A stretch of DNA of 64,000 bases. Origin: Owenia fusiformis. Taxonomy: Eukaryota; Annelida; Polychaeta; Sabellida; Oweniidae. The stretch is taken from contig CAIIXF020000005.1 in NCBI GenBank assembly GCA_903813345.2, positions 21,515,375-21,579,374 of the forward strand, given 5' to 3'. Below, piece after piece: positions 11,352 to 21,672 of this stretch (position 1 is the first letter of the stretch; each line of letters opens with the position of its first letter). The position numbers and the translations under genes are program-made. The notes under the pieces are model-generated. The model was not told the DNA's origin and ran no database searches. It worked only from the letters and a program-made list of their open reading frames with translations.

Positions 11352-12423
11352 ACTGCATACAAAAAGAATACCCAATTGGTAGTTAAAGGGATGTACAGGG
11401 TGTCAAATGGCGTTGTGGACCCCATCCACAGCATAAACTAGGAAATGTACACACACATACATTATACAATATACCATTGGAAAGAGCATTTAATTTTTGT
11501 TAAAGTGTGGAAAGATGAAGAAGCATGAAAGAAAATAAGACATATTTTGAACAAACTTTTCAACGTGAGTATGACCATTTTAGGCAGCCTAAAGTCACGC
11601 CTAACCATCAACAACATACAGTGACAAAATATATTGTTGTACTCTTTAGATGTACGGTGTCACTATTAACTGATTTGAAGCAAAAACTATGATGTAGGTT
11701 TGATGTAGGTTTTAAGAAATTTAATCTAAGGAATACACAAAGGAATTCATGTTCAATTTTTTGTGAATTCGCTTGGGAAGACTTTTAGCTACCTGATTAT
11801 GTTAAAAGATTTTCCAGTGCTCGATTTTTTCTCTAAATTGCACAATAAAGGTCGGTTGAAGATTTAATAAATATTTACGTTTTGGCTACAATTTAAAAAA
11901 ATCATAAGTGTACGTTGTCAACTCGATGTATGTTGTCTGATTCAACTTACATATCTCAATTCACAGTTAACCCTAATGTAGACAAGTTATTAACATGACA
12001 AAATGTCACCACCTAGTTGCTCACAATATTATTAGTTCAATCTTAAGTCAGATTTGAATTTCTGAGAACTTGTGGATGATTTTGAAAAAATAAATTAGTC
12101 AATTTGAAGCAAGTTAAAAGAAACCCTTTTTGACCCTGAGAAGGTCATTGAAGGTGAAATCTCAAATCTAAAGTCAGATTTGAACTTCTGAGAACTTGTA
12201 GATGATTTTGAAAAAAATTGGTCAATTTGAAGCAAAATGAAAAAGACCTTTCTGACCTTGAGAAGGTCATTGACCTTGAGAATGTCATTGAAGGTCAAAT
12301 ATATATGAACTGTTGAGAACTTGTAGATGATTTTGAAAAAAAGGTTAATTTGAAACAAGTTGAAAAAAGACCTTTTTGACCATTTTTGAACTTGAAAAGG
12401 TCATAAAAGGTCAAATCTTATAT

Positions 12424-12847
12424 CAGAGATCACGATAGTTGAAAAAATTTGTTGTGGCTAATTCTTCCAAAAAATTTTTAGCCAACCAAAATATGATAAA
12501 TAATGACTGTTTTCCTTTTAAAAAATGGAATAAAATACTCACGGAATTTGCGTTTAAGATTGTTAGGCATTTTTTATGGCATTTTTGAAGGACACAACTA
12601 CCCCGGAGTGAATATACAGATACATGATGACGCGCCACAATACTGATTCATGAGTGACCAGAAATCTACTTTTCCGAAAAAGTTTTCTTCTGAAAAGTCA
12701 TTCAATTTCAACATTAATGAAGTTGTTTGGTGAGTAAACAGTAAAAAAAGGGAATTCGCCATAACTGCGAAATACCTTTACATATTTTTCGCCACCTCTT
12801 TCGAAAATTCGCGATTGGCGAATGGCGAACGTCTACCGTGATCTCTG
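12424..12847. mobile_element. 424-bp MITE with 7-bp target duplication
   Basis: Ends CAGAGATCACGATAG and CTACCGTGATCTCTG. Flanked by CTTATAT at 12417-12423 and 12848-12854. It is inserted in the minisatellite. No coding capacity. The interior includes ATTCGCCATAACTGCG-type words. Confidence 0.82.
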
Positions 12848-12952
12848 CTTATATTAAGTCAGATTTGAACTTCTGAAAACAATTAGATGATTTTGAAAAA
12901 ATTGAAGTTATTCTAGTTGAAAAAAGACCTTTTTGACCTTTTATGACCCTAG

Positions 12953-13456
12953 CAGGCCTGTCAACTGTCCCGCAATTTGCGTATTTGTCACGCATTTGCT
13001 GAAGAATTTGAAGTCACGCCAGTTTTTTTTGCGTGACAGAAAATGTCACGCAAATACGCATTTTACCTGGTAATTGTCACGCAAAAATATTACTGTAGAA
13101 TTTTTTTCGAAATATGTTTATGATACGGTAAAAATATGAACGTCGGAAAAAAAACCGAACGCAATTTGTTCGGATTTGTCACGCGAATCCCGTATATGTC
13201 ACGCATGTTCATTGGAAATTTTCGTCCCTCCCCCCCCCCCCCCCCCCCCCCCCCCCCCGTTGACGATATTGCGAGCGTAGCGAGCGCGAAAAATTTGAGG
13301 TGCTCAAAGTTTGGCAAAGGTGCTCAAACTTTGGCCAAAGGTGTTTAAAAGTTGGCCAAAGGTGTTCAAAATTTGGACAAAAGTGTTCAGATTTGGACTT
13401 AGGTGTCCAACATTTTGAAGTCACTCATATTAGGTGGTCCCAAGTTGACAGCCCTG
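12953..13456. mobile_element. CAGGGCTGTCAA-family element with 6-bp duplication, copy A
   Basis: Ends CAGGCCTGTCAACT and AGTTGACAGCCCTG, flanked by CCCTAG at 12947-12952 and 13457-13462. The left half carries TGTCACGCAAATACGC-type words. The centre is a C homopolymer of about 31 bases (13228-13258). The right half has six degenerate 21-22 bp repeats built on AGGTGCTCAAACTTTGGCC. A near-identical inverse copy is at 36831-37327. Confidence 0.88.
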
Positions 13457-13680
13457 CCCTAGGTCATAGAAGGTCAAATCTCAAATCTAGTAGATGATTT
13501 TGAAAAAAAACAATTGGTCAATTTGAAACAAGTTGAAAAAAGACCTTTTTGACCTTGAAAAGGTCATAGAAGGTCAAATCTTGTATATAAATACAGATTT
13601 GAACTTATGAAAACATGTAGATGATTTTGAAAAATATTGAAGTCAGTCTAAACAGTATTTGTTAAGTTATTGGAAGTTGT

Positions 13681-14737
13681 AAGAATTTGTTACAGACGCC
13701 AACTGCCAACCACCAACCACTGTCAAAAAACGGAGACCATAACAATGGAAAAGAAAAATGTATTTTTCATAACACTAACGGGCAGGGGGGTCAGATGCAT
13801 CTAAAATTGAAACTGAACAATTACAGTATTACTTCAACTTTATTGAACTATTGAACCTCTGCACTTTTTATAGCATAAACAGGATTTCAAAAAGTCGTCT
13901 TCGACTAGCCAGTATAGATCTCTCTGTGAACTTCTTCAGATTATTGAAATTCATAAAAGTGTCTTATTACCATTTGTGGTTGACAAATATATCAAATTAA
14001 TGATCTAAAGAATATACCAAACCCCTATAGATATACACGTAGCATGATCTTTACGTTATGGAGTAGTATGTCCATGTTACGTTAAACGCCAGTTATTACA
14101 GTAACATACAGACGCCAAATGATCAAGAGGTTGGAAGCTAACAGCCCATGGTCACCTATTGATCACCACACCAACACTTTCATAAAATAAAATACCATTC
14201 AACAAAATTTAATAAAGGACCCACGGTCCTGTGCTCGCACAGTGTAGAACCTTCAGAGGAATGTATATCCTGATTTTCAAACAAAATTATTGATTTTGAT
14301 TTGTAGTCTCGAACTTTGAGAAACTTAGATAGCACAGTTTGTGATCTAGTTTGAGGACCTTTGACCTTGAACATTTTACTTATTCAGAGCTCACGTAGGT
14401 CTTTTGTGATTAAGGTGACCAAAATTTACATCCAAAAAAAGTTGATTTTTCAAATTAATTATTTAATTACTCAGTACTCAGTTTCTCAAGTCAGATTTGC
14501 CTACAATTTGACTTTTTGACGTCAAAATCGGCAATTCCTCGGAAACCGGGCGAACTTGAGAAATGGCGATGATAGGTCAAATAGGCATTATGGATATGCA
14601 TAAAATGAATGTGGATATGACTCAATCCGAATAGCAGTTTTAATTTGTGCGGCCAATGTTGATGGACAAACGGACAGACCAACGGACGCCTGGTCGATCC
14701 CATAGGCTTACTGTGTGAGCCAAAAATCACATTTACC
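13681..14737. other. intron 2 sequence, no gene seen
   Basis: No credible frame. It includes minisatellite-like GACCTTTGACCTTGA near 14355 and a GGACAAACGGACAGACC stretch near 14664 recalling the GGAC microsatellites of the Helentron-like family. Confidence 0.4.
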
Positions 14738-14890
14738 GGAATGTACTAAAAACCCTTCGACCTACGACCCTTCGACCCTACGACTTACTGGGTGTCAAGA
14801 ATTTTTGGAATATATTTTATTGAAAAACCCTTCGACCTCTGATTTCCCAGTCCAGTTTACTAAATGATTACATATAGTTCCAACTTGAGC
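14738..14890 (+). repeat. CCTTCGACC repeat family, copy 1
   Basis: Begins GGAATGTACTAAAAACCCTT, then CGACCCTTCGACCCTACGAC, TTACTGGGTGTCAAGAATTT and AAAAACCCTTCGACCTCTGA. Other copies: 16683-16815 (minus), 33573-33670 (plus), 34886-35005 (minus), 45224-45385 and 45559-45720 (plus), 61300-61396 (minus). The 3' flank differs among copies, but the GAATGTACTAAAAACCCT start is constant, so this is a discrete short element. Confidence 0.8.
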
Positions 14891-15126
14891 TCCCTGTGCA
14901 CGCAAATACGCATTTTACCTGGTAATTGTCAAGCAAAAATGTTTCAGCAGAAAAATTTCTAAAAAAGTTCGTCTACACAGCAAAAATACGAACGCCGAAA
15001 AAAACGTACGCATTTCGTTCGGACTTTTCACGCGAATTACGTATATGTCACGCATTGCGTTCGAAATTTTTCGTCTTATTTTACTTTTTCACTAAAACTT
15101 GAAAAGTAGTTGAACGATTTTGAGAT

Positions 15127-16815
15127 CAAAAGTTCGATGGGATTTGCTCCACCTCGCGTTGCTGTTATCTAGTTCTGAAATGTTTCATATCTATGTCTAA
15201 TAAATATAGTTGTATAGATGTGTTTGTAATAACCTTTATGCCCTTAAAATGTATATATTCAGGGGGGGGGGACATTCGTGGGTTCAAGTGGACAACTCCA
15301 TTGGCCAAATATTCTCTCAAAATCAGTACAATTTTTCACGATTCTGAGCATTTTCAAGATTTCTGGGCCACTTGAAAATTGTCAAATGTTCACCCCTTGA
15401 TCCTTTTGAAAAACTTAAATTGGCAAAAGCTGGTTATACGAACCTGATATGACCTAGCTTGCAAGCTTTTTCTTGACGGTTTGTGTTTATTTTCCTTGTA
15501 CCCTTGCATGCTTTGGCTTTTGTAGGATGCAATACAAAGAATCTACTTATTTAGTTGGCGTTATAGATTCTTAACTATACAAATCCAAATTGAATCAAAG
15601 TTGATAAAATCAAAAGACGGTTCTCTTTAAGGTGACTGTTAACTTAATCGATTTTCAGAAAAAATTGAAAATGTCACAATTTTCAAACTCTTCCTGAGAA
15701 GTCGTTTTTATTATTTCACATATGCTTGTGCACTCTAATCATTACAAAGACATCAAAGAACAACAAAAAACTTTAGTTTGAGAAAAAAAGTGCCGTTTAA
15801 AGAATTTAAGAAGATTTTTTTCTAGGAGTAGCCCATGAAAAACCGCTGATTCAAAATATCTGAACATTTCAGAAAATATATTTCAAACATATATCAAAAA
15901 CGAAGGAGCAACGGAAATTTGAAAAATTACCCGATAAAAAAATTGGGATCAAAATAAGGAAAAAAGTACACTTCTCAAATTGTTTTTTCTATTTTTTTAA
16001 TTTGTATGAGGGATTTCAAAATTCTAAAGCTCCTTCCATTTTGGGCTATATTAAAGGGATGTTTCAGAGAAATTAGATTAGATTAAACTCAAATGCCATG
16101 TGCTTCCTGGTTTCGGCCATCTTGGATTTTTTGATTAAGTTATAAGTTACCTTAAACTATATAAAAAATTTGACCTCCTGAAAATATGCACGATGCGCCA
16201 CTGTTACAATGTGATGGGAAAAGCACAAATATTTTTACTGAGGAGGTAAGAAACGTTCACATTCGAATGTTCTTGAATACATTAAACCTGCACATCGCTC
16301 CAAAACGCAATATGTTGACATATATTGTTTTTACATTTTCAAGCTCTAATATAAAGTTTATGTAAATAAAAAAAAAATTATCTGCGTAATGTCAAAGAAC
16401 AATCATTTAGTTAAAAAAAATAAAAAGGCAAATGCGGGAGTCGAACCCGGGCCTACCGCGTGCTAAGCGAGCATTCTTCCGCTAGACCACCGCGATTTTA
16501 TGAATGGTGGAAGTAATTAAACACTACTTGTTTTGAATGCTATGATTCGGAAGTGACGTCACATTCTTCATTTAGAAACCTTTCCAAAATCATATCGCCG
16601 GCTCCGATCGAAGTGCAGCTTTAAATATCTTTAACTCTCTTGGGACAGATTCTTAAGTTCTATACACAAAGTAATATTTCCAGCAACTTCATATGGACTG
16701 AGAAATATCTAGAAGGTCGAAGGGTTTTTATAAAAATATATTTCAAAAATTCTTGACACGCTGTAAGTCGTAGGTCGCAGGGTCGAAGGGTCGAAGGGTT
16801 TTTAGTACATTCCAC
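15127..16815. repeat. long duplicated block, related to 60545-61396
   Basis: Starts with a Helentron-like 3' end (GTTCGATGGGATTTGCTCC...CTAG at 15131-15172), then AAATGTTTCATATCTATG, CACCCCTTGATCCTTTTG, GATGCGCCACTGTTACAATG and a CCTTCGACC-family repeat. The 60.5-kb copy keeps the same order in about half the length. The extra sequence here includes 16270-16640 with the tRNA-like gene, consistent with a later insertion. Confidence 0.75.
16427..16498 (-). tRNA. tRNA-like gene, Gly-type body with AGC anticodon (possible pseudogene)
   Basis: The minus strand reads GGTGGTCTAGCGGAAGAAT (A box/D arm), CTCGC-TTAGCAC-GCGGT (anticodon arm, loop TTAGCAC, anticodon AGC) and CCGGGTTCGACTCCCG (B box/T arm). 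A T-run (TTTTTATTTTTTTT) follows directly, as a Pol III terminator. Body words match metazoan tRNA-Gly, but the anticodon would read alanine. The acceptor stem pairs poorly (several mismatches) and the T stem has one C-C mismatch. That argues for a pseudogene or SINE head rather than a working tRNA. Confidence 0.5.
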
Positions 16816-17668
16816 ATTTACCTTATCTTTAGCAACATCTGTATTAGGGATACTTGAACATGTTCGTTGAACAAAACTTGTTACTCATTAAAAACCTGAA
16901 TGGATTTTGAAATAGAATCATTGCATTTTTTAATATTACATCTCCTGAATTTCAGTTACACTGACACCGTGCAGAGGAGTTGACGACGTACATTTCTGAT
17001 TTTTTTAAATTATACCCATTACATAATATTCATCAAATCTTCACTCATCCTAAATTGTGTAGTTTAGAGAAACATATTCTCATAAAAATAATCGACATTC
17101 TTAGGTGACGTGAAAAAATGATCAAAGGGAATGTGAAGAAAACAACATTTTCCAACCGATCAATTTTTGTGGGTACTAAAAAAAAATCAAGCACTGCTCG
17201 AAAATCTTTTAACATAATCAGAAAGCTAAAAGTCTTTCCGAGCGAATACACAAGAAATCCTTCATGAATTAATCAAATTAATTTTTTTAAATCTACATCA
17301 GACCTACATCATAGTTTTCGCTTCAAATCAGTTAATAGTGACACTGTACATCTAAAGTGTACATCGGTATATTTTGTCACTGTACATTGTCGATGGTTAG
17401 GCGTGAAAGTGACTAAGTCTAGCTGGATATGAAGTTAAAAGGGCATGGAAAAGAGCAGTGTCTTTCTCAAGACATCTCAATACTTTTTTGAGGTTCTTGT
17501 GCAGGGGATCTTTGGAATATCTGTATTCTGCAGCTTCAGCTTCCATACATTGGTCTGTTTTATCCATTAATATTAATTCAAAAATCAATATTTAAGCTTA
17601 CTTTTTAGTTACTTTAAATTAAACTTCTTTTTATATTCATGTATGTATAATTTTGGATGCTTGTATAA

Positions 17669-19998
17669 CCAGAACAACGGCAACGCCAAAGCGTAGCGAA
17701 TCCCATCGAACAGAAATGGATGGCATTTTTACAAACGAAGCGCAAATATCATAAAACAACACACCAGAAAGGCCACCATTTTCAAAATGGTTGCTCACTA
17801 GCCAAGTTGTCATCAGAAGAAATAATATGCTTTTAAGTAGCCACCTCTAAAATTTTTTGAGAAAACGCACACGTACTTGTAAAATAACACACATAAAAAT
17901 GGTGGCCATTTTTCAAAATGGCCGACTACTCCCCAAAGTTTTATTAGACAATGTGCCATGCTTAAAGTATACACATATCAAATATGAACAAAATCGCTCC
18001 ACTACTTTTCGAGTTATAGTAAAATACGTTAAAATGGCGGCCATTTTTCAAAATGGCCACCTTCTACCAAAAGCGTCATTAGAAATGAGTGTGGCAAATA
18101 AGAGGTCGCCAAACGCCAAAAACAGGTAGTGAAAAAAATTTGGCGATAGAAGTTGTTATCTATCTCGACAATTTTGGCGATTGGATGTTAGATCTATTAA
18201 ACTTCACAGTTTTTATCCCCGACATTCTTGAAAAATGAAGTTTCATAGTTGATCCTATTCCCATTCACAAAGCTTTTTATTCTACCTAAAACATGATCAG
18301 AATAGAAGAACATAAAGCCACCTACCTTAGAGAAGAACAATTTGAAGTAAAATAGCCAGATAATCATCAGTATTTAGAAAAAAACACTGAAAAATCATCT
18401 AAATTTTGCCGTGAGCAGGCAGGAAGTTAGCCTACTCAGAGGTAACAATTTTGGTATTGTATCTGTATTGATCGCACTGCCATCTTTATAACTTATGAAA
18501 AACTGTTGAAGTCAAAATTCATTTATAACAACCAGATACCTGTCTAGAACTCCTTGCACATTTGATTTCTTTATTTGTTTATCCTCATTAGACTAAAAAA
18601 AGTTCATGATGTTCATTTTAAAGAGGTTCAATTCAAAAGATGCTACATTTTCAAAATATTGGTCTCTCCAAACTCTGAAATAAAAGCTTCTTTGATGATA
18701 CTACATACTCTAGCAGTATAGCCTAATAACACAATTTTCTTTATCTATATTGTTAGTACATACAACTCTAGTATAGACATTTGATCAGCATGTTCTGTCT
18801 AATTTACCCTCAAAAAATTATGAGTAAGATTTTTCCAACCTACCTACCTGCCAATCCCAAATCTGAAATTTCATGGATCAGGAAACAGACATGTGTTGCC
18901 TTTCCACTTATTTTAAGCAGTTTAATTTACCATTCGCAATTCATGCACAGTTTAAGATGAGGGCAAAATTTATGCTGACTAGACAAAATTATGACCAGAC
19001 GAAAAATATTTTGGCGAGAGTGTTTCAAATGTCTCTGGACAAATTAGGCTATAGTGAAAAAATCCTTATTTGCCAGATGCTTATAGTATTCACATACCAA
19101 ATATGAACAAAATCGCTCCACTACTTTTCGAGTATTAGTAAAATACGTTAATGGCGGCCATTTTTCAAAATTGTTTTCAAAATGGCCGCCTTCTACCAAA
19201 AGTGTCATAGGACAGTTTGCCATGCGTATAGTATTCACATACCAAATATGAACAAAATCGTACACTACTTTTCGAGTTATAGTAAAATACATTAAAATGG
19301 CGGCCATTTTTCAAAATTGTTTTCAAAATGGCCGCCTTCTACCAAAAGTGTCATAGGACAGTGTGCCATGCTTATAGTATTCACATACCAAATATGAACA
19401 AAATCGCTCCACTACTTTTCGAGTTATAGTAAAATACGTTAAAATGGCGGCCATTTTTCAAAATGGCCGCCTTCTACCAAAAGTGTCTTTAGACACTCTG
19501 CAATGCTTATAGTATTCACACACCAAATATGAACAAAATCGCTCCACTATTTTTAGAATTACAGCAAAAATCGTAAAATGACGACTAAAGGCCGCCATTT
19601 TTCAAGATGGCTGCCATGTGCTTTTTAATATCTACATTTGTAGCATTATTAATGTCCTTCATAATTTTTTTTACATTTTAAACATATTGCTATTACAGTT
19701 TTACATATTGCACCTAAATTACTGTAAAATCGTCACTAAAATGGCCGCCATTTTGAAATGAGCGGCCATTTTGAAAATCGGCTTTCGTGCAGAACTTCTA
19801 CCCCCATAGGGTATATGTGTACGAAATATGAACAAAATCAGGCCAACGGTATTTGAGTTATTGCCCGGACGGACGGACGGACGGACAGACGGACGGACGG
19901 ACGTACGGACGGACGTACGGACGGACGTACGGACGTACGTACGGACGGACAGACGGAGGCGTTCCCTATATCCCTCCGAACTTCGTTCGATGGGATAA
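17669..19998 (-). mobile_element. Helentron-like (HINE) element, copy 3, abutting FAM184A exon 2
   Basis: Starts CCAGAACAACGGCAACGCC and ends CTTCGTTCGATGGGATAA. Tandem units as in copy 2 run 17760-18085 and 19079-19575, followed by a (GGAC)n/(GGACGTAC)n tract at about 19866-19951. An unrelated block (18088-19076) interrupts it. Its right edge is about 10 bp inside the intron from the exon 2 donor, so the splice site has element sequence immediately downstream. Confidence 0.78.
18088..19076. mobile_element. element inserted in Helentron-like copy 3
   Basis: It interrupts the repeat unit AGAAAT...GCCATGCTTATAG, which is continuous in the other copies. The ends share TGGCAAATAAG (18092) and CTTATTTGCCA (to 19075). 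No clear target duplication and no coding frame that I recognise. Confidence 0.55.
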
Positions 19999-20008
19999 TA
20001 AAGCATAC

Positions 20009-20881
20009 CTGTTTTGCAAGATTGCCAGATTCACTGTTTTGGTTTTTCAACAAAGATTGCAACTTCTCCAACTCTGCTTTGTATTTGGCACTTTCATCTT
20101 CACTGGAGCTTAACTGACCAATAAGATCATCAACACGTTTTTTATACTGCACTTGATTAAAAGAGAGATCTTTTTTCATGGTTTCAATTTGTGTAGTTAA
20201 CGTCCTTATTTTTTCCTCTGCTGAAGCATTTTGTCCATCTTTTAGAGCTTGTAATTCTTTTTCATAAAATGTTTGAGCTTTAGATAATTTGGATTCATAT
20301 TCCTCACTTATTGTCTTTTTATCTGTATTTAATTGATCACATTGTGTTTTTAAATCCTCAATTTCCTTGAAATATTTTTCTTCTAATTGTTTTTGAGCAC
20401 CTTCGATATCACCTTGTTGATTTCGTTGGGTTTTCATTAACTCTTCAATTTCTCGATGGTGTGCTTTTCTTAGGTCATCTAAAGCATTCTGTTTGTCCCT
20501 TTCAAATTCAGCTCTAACATCATCAAATTTTTTCAACTGATCTTCAAAGGTCCGCTTTGCTGCTAAAATATCTTTTGATAAAGCCAGCACATTTTGTGAA
20601 TGCTCTGTCTTTAGTTGAATTTCTCTCTCTTCTGTTTGCTTTTTGTAATCCTCAAACTCTCCAAGATATTGTTTTTTCTGTTTTTCATGGTCAGCTAAGG
20701 TTTGTTCCAAGGCTTCTATCCGCCTTTTATGTTCAACCTCACTGCCAATTTTATTTTTATAAAGTGAAACTTTGTCTTTGGTTTCTGCCAAGAGTTGCTG
20801 TATTTCTTCTTCATGCTGTTTCTTTGTGTTTTGTAGTATGGCATCATGCTCATCATTTTTGGTGTTAAGGGCATAAATCAC
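20009..20881 (-). CDS. FAM184A: FAM184A-like coiled-coil protein, exon 2 (FAM184 domain)
   Basis: Large 873-nt exon, 291 codons, phase 0 at both ends, residues 48-338. It opens VIYALNTKNDEH and continues with EEIQQLLAETKDKV, LEQTLADHEKQKKQ, DLRKAHHREIEEL and YESKLSKAQTFYEKELQALK. All of these align with the conserved N-terminal FAM184 domain of vertebrates. The whole exon is E/K/Q-rich with heptad spacing, so it should form coiled coil. The acceptor is a pyrimidine tract ending TTTCCAG at 20882-20883 and the donor is CAG then GTATGC. A Helentron-like element begins about 10 bp into the following intron. If intron 2 were retained, the frame would run on to about 19838 through a (GGAC)n microsatellite and add a PSVR-repeat tail. 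The 3' end NLAKQ joins LAQAQAEA of exon 3, matching the vertebrate junction. Confidence 0.95.
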
Positions 20882-20999
20882 CTGGAAAGAAAACACTTTC
20901 TTTTCACATTTTAGGCTACAAAAAAGGGTAAAAAGTGAGTAAACTTGATTACACCCTGACTTATTAGCTAGAATATAACAAGGTCCATGACATGAACGA
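20882..20999. other. 5' flank of exon 2: splice acceptor tract
   Basis: The end of intron 1 on the minus strand. The acceptor reads AGTGTTTTCTTTCCAG, with a good polypyrimidine run. Confidence 0.7.
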
Positions 21000-21231
21000 G
21001 ATCACACCATCAAAAATCTTTCAAAATGGTCGCCAGAAAAAATGGCTGCCCAGAAGTTAATCAGGTTTAGAACTTGATATCCTCTATCATGTGTGCGAAT
21101 TTGGAGACAATCTGACAAGCAGTTTTCCTGAAATGGCGATGACAAGATTTATCGGAAAACCTTTAAAATGGCTGCCAGAAAATAAGATGGCTGCCCAAAA
21201 GTTAATCAGCTCTACAACTTGATAAAGTTCA

Positions 21232-21480
21232 CAACTTGTTTCGGTTCTGTGGTATGAAGGTTAGCACACTGGACTCCCGATGCCAAGGTCCTGGGTTCAA
21301 TCCCAGCCTGCAGCGACAGGATCCAGCTTATACTAATTAGTACACCAGAGAATTGATTACTAGAGTGATACTAACTCGATAAAAGGCATGTGCTGGATTG
21401 AACTGTCTGTGGTCCTAGCCAGTTAAAGATACCCGTTCCTGTCAGATTAATTACGGGGAGCTGTTTCTACCTTGGGATAT
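21232..21480 (+). mobile_element. tRNA-derived SINE
   Basis: The head TGTGGTATGAAGGTTAGCAC (A box) and CCTGGGTTCAATCCCAGCC (B box) is spaced as in a tRNA, followed by about 170 bp of unrelated body. It is inserted in the minisatellite. The 3' end is uncertain because a foldback element follows directly. Confidence 0.6.
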
Positions 21481-21552
21481 CAAGTTACATTATCCTACCA
21501 CACGTATATGCCCTATGTTGTCTGTGTGAGATATAGAGGTTCTTATATGAGT

Positions 21553-21672
21553 ACCTGTGCAAAATCGTCCATTCTTGATGAGCTTTGATAATTCTTCTTT
21601 ATCGAGTCGCAGACGAGATAAAGAAACATTATCAAAGCGAGTCAAGAATGGACGATATTGCACAGGTACGAG
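21553..21672. repeat. 120-bp hairpin within a foldback
   Basis: CTGTGCAAAATCGTCCATTC and GAATGGACGATATTGCACAG face each other, and GCTTTGATAATTC pairs with the ATTATCAAAGC stretch. The loop is near AGTCGCAGACGAG. It sits between the SINE and the resumed minisatellite. Confidence 0.75.

Larger units (their letters stand above)
12040..13680. repeat. about 120-bp minisatellite broken by two MITEs
   Basis: Repeated units carry GAACTTGTAGATGATTTTG, a run of A, GGTCAATTTGAAGCAAG, then AAGACCTTTTTGACCTTG and AAGGTCATTGAAGGTCAAAT. Pieces occur at 12040-12423, 12848-12952 and 13457-13680, with a related GACCTTTGACCTTGA stretch near 14355. The gaps are exactly the elements at 12424-12847 and 12953-13456, so the array predates both. 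Confidence 0.8.
11592..17414. mobile_element. about 5.8-kb inverted-repeat element, heavily invaded
   Basis: The arm 11592-11990 is the imperfect inverse of 16940-17414. AGTCACGCCTAACCATC pairs with GATGGTTAGGCGTGAAAGTG, AACTGATTTGAAGC with GCTTCAAATCAGTTAAT, and GTTAAAAGATTTTCCAGTGC with GCACTGCTCGAAAATC. The interior contains minisatellites, several MITEs and a tRNA-like gene, so it is a large old element or a foldback that trapped later insertions. No transposase was recognised. It makes up most of FAM184A intron 2. Confidence 0.6.

Noticed and set aside
17397-17588. 63-codon minus-strand frame (SKDPLHKNLKKVLRCLEKD)
   Set aside because: It looks protein-like, but I found no splice sites joining it to FAM184A and no family. 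It touches the edge of the 5.8-kb inverted-repeat element, so it may be a transposon fragment.
19719-20113. Frames with SVRPSVRPS or DGRTDGRTYGRT repeats
   Set aside because: They arise from the (GGAC)n/(GGACGTAC)n microsatellite of a Helentron-like element. The minus-strand one is also the run-on of exon 2 past its splice donor.
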